Shown: positions 61,455-64,000 of the stretch, one piece after another
How positions within the stretch are numbered: position 1 is the stretch's first letter
Layout of the letters: the number at the start of each line of letters is the position of its first letter
Assembly: GCF_003589925.1 (NCBI RefSeq)
Contig: NZ_CP032382.1
Coordinates: 3,844,001-3,908,000 of the forward strand
Reading direction: 5' to 3'
Source of the DNA: Chryseolinea soli
GTDB lineage: Bacteria; Bacteroidota; Bacteroidia; Cytophagales; Cyclobacteriaceae
DNA: 64,000 nt
Program-made: the position numbers and the translations under genes
Notes under the pieces: model-generated
What the model saw: the letters and a program-made list of their open reading frames with translations, nothing else
What the model was told of the DNA's origin: nothing
Database searches by the model: none

Positions 61455-62304
61455 ACCCAGTGAACAGGATCTGATGGCTTACCTGTATGGCGAGCTGGAA
61501 GACGACAAACGCGAAAAGCTGGAGCAATATCTCCTGGAGAATCCCACGGCCCGCCTGGAGCTAGAAAAAATGAACGGCCTGCGCCGGATGTTGGCCCAGG
61601 TGGAGGACAAGGAAGTGATTGCCCCGCCCATTTTTGTGGGGGAGCATCCCTCGCAACGGTTCTGGCAGGCGCCTTACGTGAAGACCATCATAGGCATTGC
61701 CGCCTCGCTGCTGGTGGTGATCCTCGTCGCTAAACTTTCGGGTCTTAACATACGGTATCAGCAACAAGAACTGCGCATCAGCTTTGGCGATGTGCCCGAA
61801 GTGAAGACCGTGACGTCCGTCCCTCAACCCGTTGCGGCCACGCTTACCCCCGAGCAAGTGCAGGACATGATCAACAACTCGCTGCAACAAAACAATGCGA
61901 CCCTGCAAGCCAGCCTGGACGAAACGCAAAGGAAGCTGAATGCGTCCATCAATCAGAGCCTGGCTTTGAATTCGGGCAAGATCGACAAGCTGGTGCAACA
62001 AGCTTCCACCGCTTCCGAGGCGCAGGTGCGCGAATTTGTGGCCTCGATGCAAACCGAAAACGCGAAACTGGTGAAGAGCTACTTCCAGCTGAGCGCCAAC
62101 GAACAGAAACAATATGTGGAAGGCCTGCTGGTGGACTTCGCCAAATATCTGCAACAACAACGCAACGACGACTTGCAGGTGGTGAGAACACAGATCAACA
62201 GCCTCCAACAGAACAACGACGTGTTTAGAAAAGAGACCGAACAAATATTGACCAGCATTATCAGCAAGGTGAATACGAGGAGCAGCGTCGGCATGGCAAA
62301 CTAA
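61444..62304 (+). CDS. Anti-sigma-like membrane protein
   Basis: 286 aa. N-terminal cytoplasmic part SEQDLMAYLYGELEDDKREK, then LEQYLLENPTARLELEKMN, resembles anti-sigma N-domains (helical, without the HxxxCxxC zinc motif). One membrane helix (TIIGIAASLLVVILVAKLSG, about 80-100) follows. The periplasmic part (about 110-286) is almost all Gln-rich coiled coil (TPEQVQDMINNSLQQNNATL; SASINQSLALNSGKIDKLV-like; QQNNDVFRKETEQILTSIIS). It overlaps the sigma gene by 11 bp, which indicates tight coupling. A long antisense frame here is a shadow. Confidence 0.75.
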   Translation: MSYKPSEQDLMAYLYGELEDDKREKLEQYLLENPTARLELEKMNGLRRMLAQVEDKEVIAPPIFVGEHPSQRFWQAPYVKTIIGIAASLLVVILVAKLSGLNIRYQQQELRISFGDVPEVKTVTSVPQPVAATLTPEQVQDMINNSLQQNNATLQASLDETQRKLNASINQSLALNSGKIDKLVQQASTASEAQVREFVASMQTENAKLVKSYFQLSANEQKQYVEGLLVDFAKYLQQQRNDDLQVVRTQINSLQQNNDVFRKETEQILTSIISKVNTRSSVGMAN

Positions 62305-62343
62305 GATTTTTTGAACGACAACGATTAACGAGAAAAGAACGCA

Positions 62344-63600
62344 ATGGCAACACATATGAAAAGTAGATGGTATGCCGGGGTAGTGAGCCTGATGATGACG
62401 GCGATGCTGACCCCCGCCTGGGCCCAGAAGTTTGACGAAGAGCGCATGCAGCGCGACATCGCGGTGGCTGAGAACGTGCTGAGCACGCTTATAAAACAAC
62501 AGATCAGTAATCGGGGCACGTTCTTTCCTTTGGAAGTGAAAGGCAGCTACCAGTCGGGCTATGGAGTGACCTTTACCTTGCCGGCTGACTACACCACGCC
62601 TATGGTGTGGACGGATGGCAACGGTAGCACCACGATCACTTTCGGCAGTGGTGGTAACTACAACAGCATGCAGTATAGCAATGACGCGAATGGCAACAAT
62701 GTATACGTTGGTGGCGAAAATGACTTGGAGGAGGAGGAAGATTCGCCGGTCTTGCCCCCGGATCCGGACGATGCAGACAGATTTAAACTGATCACCAAAG
62801 AAAACAAAAAGCGCAACAACGACATGGACAGCGTGCGCGACGCCTACAACGCGAAAGTGATCGAAGCCGCCAAGACCTTCATCCTCGACTACGGCGACAT
62901 GATCGCACAACTGCAACCCACGGAGCGTGTGGTGGTCTCCAACCAGGGCAATAACCCGCGCGTTTGGGTGAATCAATTCTTTAACGCGCCCAACCGCACA
63001 CATCTTTCCGTGGAAGGCTTGAAGTCGGACATTACCGCGTTCCGCACGGGCAAGATCACCCGTGATCAGGCGCTGGCTAAATTGAAAGTGGTGAATACCG
63101 AAACGGTAGAAGAAGTGGCCCCCGACCTGGAACTGCTGGCGAGCATCTTCAGCCGCCTCTACAGCCCCGACTTGTCGAAGACCTACTTCACCGAAGACAA
63201 CATCTATTTCGAACGTCTCAAAGACTTCGGTGTGATCTACTACATGCAAGCCTACAGCGGCATTGAACGCGAGCGCGACAGCCGCCGCTACATCATGCCC
63301 ACCCTGGGTCTGAACGATGTGGACCAGGCCACCCGCGACAAAAAAGCAAAAGAACTCTACCCGAAATTCGAGACCGAGTTAAAAGATAACATCGTCGAAT
63401 ACGGCCGCACTCTGAAGAGCCTGAAAGATGATGAGGTGCTGGTCTTCCAAGTGAAGATCACCCGCTGCAACAAATGCGACATTCCTTCATCGTTGGAATA
63501 TACCCTGAAAGCCTCTGTGCTGAAGGATTTCAACGCCGGTAAAATCGATCGGAACGCAGTCTTGTCAAAATTCACCGTGAAGAAAGGAAACAACCAATAA
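62344..63600 (+). CDS. Secreted protein of the sigma/anti-sigma operon
   Basis: 418 aa. Signal peptide (YAGVVSLMMTAMLTPAWAQ), then FDEERMQRDIAVAENVLSTL. An acidic proline-containing linker follows (ENDLEEEEDSPVLPPDPDD). The remainder is a mix of helices and strands with few aromatics and one CxxC (CNKCD, near the C-terminus). No family is recognised. It starts 40 bp after the anti-sigma gene and is probably in the same operon, so it may be the signal source or main target of the sigma factor. The gene ends just before a large inverted repeat. Confidence 0.65.
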   Translation: MATHMKSRWYAGVVSLMMTAMLTPAWAQKFDEERMQRDIAVAENVLSTLIKQQISNRGTFFPLEVKGSYQSGYGVTFTLPADYTTPMVWTDGNGSTTITFGSGGNYNSMQYSNDANGNNVYVGGENDLEEEEDSPVLPPDPDDADRFKLITKENKKRNNDMDSVRDAYNAKVIEAAKTFILDYGDMIAQLQPTERVVVSNQGNNPRVWVNQFFNAPNRTHLSVEGLKSDITAFRTGKITRDQALAKLKVVNTETVEEVAPDLELLASIFSRLYSPDLSKTYFTEDNIYFERLKDFGVIYYMQAYSGIERERDSRRYIMPTLGLNDVDQATRDKKAKELYPKFETELKDNIVEYGRTLKSLKDDEVLVFQVKITRCNKCDIPSSLEYTLKASVLKDFNAGKIDRNAVLSKFTVKKGNNQ

Positions 63601-63603
63601 CCA

Positions 63604-63716
63604 GAATCACCAAATCTTAGAATATAGTATAAGCCTGAAAGGCTTCTCGAACAATGGCCCCCAGTGAAAACTGGGGGTTATTTGTTTATGGTGGATTCAA
63701 CCCCGGAGGGGTTACC
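63604..63716 (+). repeat. Inverted repeat, left arm (113 bp)
   Basis: Inverted and about 85% identical to 63861-63973. It contains three internal hairpins, including AAGCCTGAAAGGCTT, CCCCCAGTGAAAACTGGGGG and AACCCCGGAGGGGTT. It starts 4 bp after the stop of the preceding gene. Confidence 0.85.
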
Positions 63717-63860
63717 GGTAAGGCGCTTTCCAGTAAAGTTCACAGTGAAGAAAGGAGTTTTGAATAGAGGACCGCGAGTGAGGGACAGTAAAGGCATCCT
63801 ATTTCCAGGCTAAATGGGCGCATTGTGATGGTGGAAATTTAAATATGCAACGTCGGACAG

Positions 63861-63973
63861 GGTAACCCCTCCGGGGTTGAATCATCTGCCAATAATTAAC
63901 CCCCAGTTTCACTGGGGGCCATTGTTCGGGAAGCCTTTCAGGCTTGTCAATATATTCTGGGATTTGGTGATCA
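63861..63973 (-). repeat. Inverted repeat, right arm (113 bp)
   Basis: Partner of 63604-63716 with the same three internal hairpins. The 144-bp spacer between the arms holds no supportable gene. Near its start it repeats the words GTGAAGAAAGGA found at the end of the gene at 62344-63600. Confidence 0.85.
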
Positions 63974-64000
63974 TCCATGGGATTAGAACTCACACAGACT

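Noticed and set aside
61561-63249. 562-aa frame antisense to the anti-sigma-like and secreted-protein genes
   Set aside because: It crosses two co-directional genes and shows no domain; His/Val-rich antisense artefact.
1-64000. Intact tRNA, rRNA, riboswitch or CRISPR locus
   Set aside because: None could be recognised by reading; only a tRNA-Leu fragment at 21915-21958 was found.

Overview
The window looks like the chromosome of a free-living Bacteroidota, most likely order Cytophagales. The evidence is a PorD-like type IX secretion protein, a protein with a type IX C-terminal sorting domain, a two-component propeller histidine kinase, a bamD-rpoZ-coaBC-porD-recN block, promoter motifs of the TTTG/TAnnTTTG type and several TTG starts. 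The genus cannot be named from the sequence alone.

Two very different regions meet at about 21.96 kb. Bases 1-21.9 kb are an AT-richer accessory region full of broken genes. It begins with the end of a HlyD/TolC exporter operon. It then carries a family of small SpoIIAA/STAS-like proteins (three apparently intact copies, one amber-truncated copy and at least two more fragments), a secreted Ig/OmpL47-like protein, a glycine-rich collagen-like secreted protein, a decayed and an intact sensor kinase, a NarL-type response regulator, a membrane GAF receptor without an output domain, and a SphA-like outer-membrane protein. Between them lie relics of IS21-, IS481- and IS3-family elements. One IS3 element sits in a 1.6-kb tandem arrangement with nonsense-broken orfB. 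The region ends at a 5' fragment of a tRNA-Leu gene flanked by GGGGCAA repeats, which suggests a genomic-island border.

From 22.1 kb on the DNA is GC-richer and dense in intact genes. 22.2-24.7 kb: an SDR plus membrane-protein pair and a second pair made of a membrane protein and a winged-helix regulator; both have a similar palindrome upstream. 25.1-27.0 kb: a flotillin-like SPFH protein. 27.1-28.6 kb: an IS4-family element with 35-bp perfect terminal repeats and a frameshifted transposase. 28.8-34.4 kb: SDR, AraC regulator, lipoprotein, GH53 galactanase, and an ArsR repressor with an AHSA1-VOC fusion protein behind two operator-like palindromes. 34.4-42.9 kb: SAM hydroxide adenosyltransferase, PhoH, ComEC, enoyl-CoA hydratase, a solute-binding protein, RecQ and a YdcF-like protein. 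42.9-48.9 kb: a co-directional block of recN, an Sm-like small protein, porD, coaBC, rpoZ, bamD and a type IX cargo protein. 49.1-53.3 kb: OstA/LptA-like protein, TilS, malate dehydrogenase. 53.5-63.6 kb: SMI1/KNR4 protein, LpxR-like deacylase, MacB/FtsX-type permease, a duplicated repeat unit around a secreted protein, a methyltransferase, and an ECF sigma / anti-sigma / secreted-protein operon. The window ends in a 113-bp-arm inverted repeat.

No intact tRNA, rRNA, CRISPR array or riboswitch was seen. No clear new defence or biosynthetic system was found. The most unusual items are the decaying SpoIIAA-like paralog array linked to sensor kinases, the tRNA-Leu island border, the two predicted regulator-operator pairs, the Sm-like protein beside recN, the repeated flotillin N-terminus and the structured repeats at 57.9-59.4 kb and 63.6-64.0 kb.
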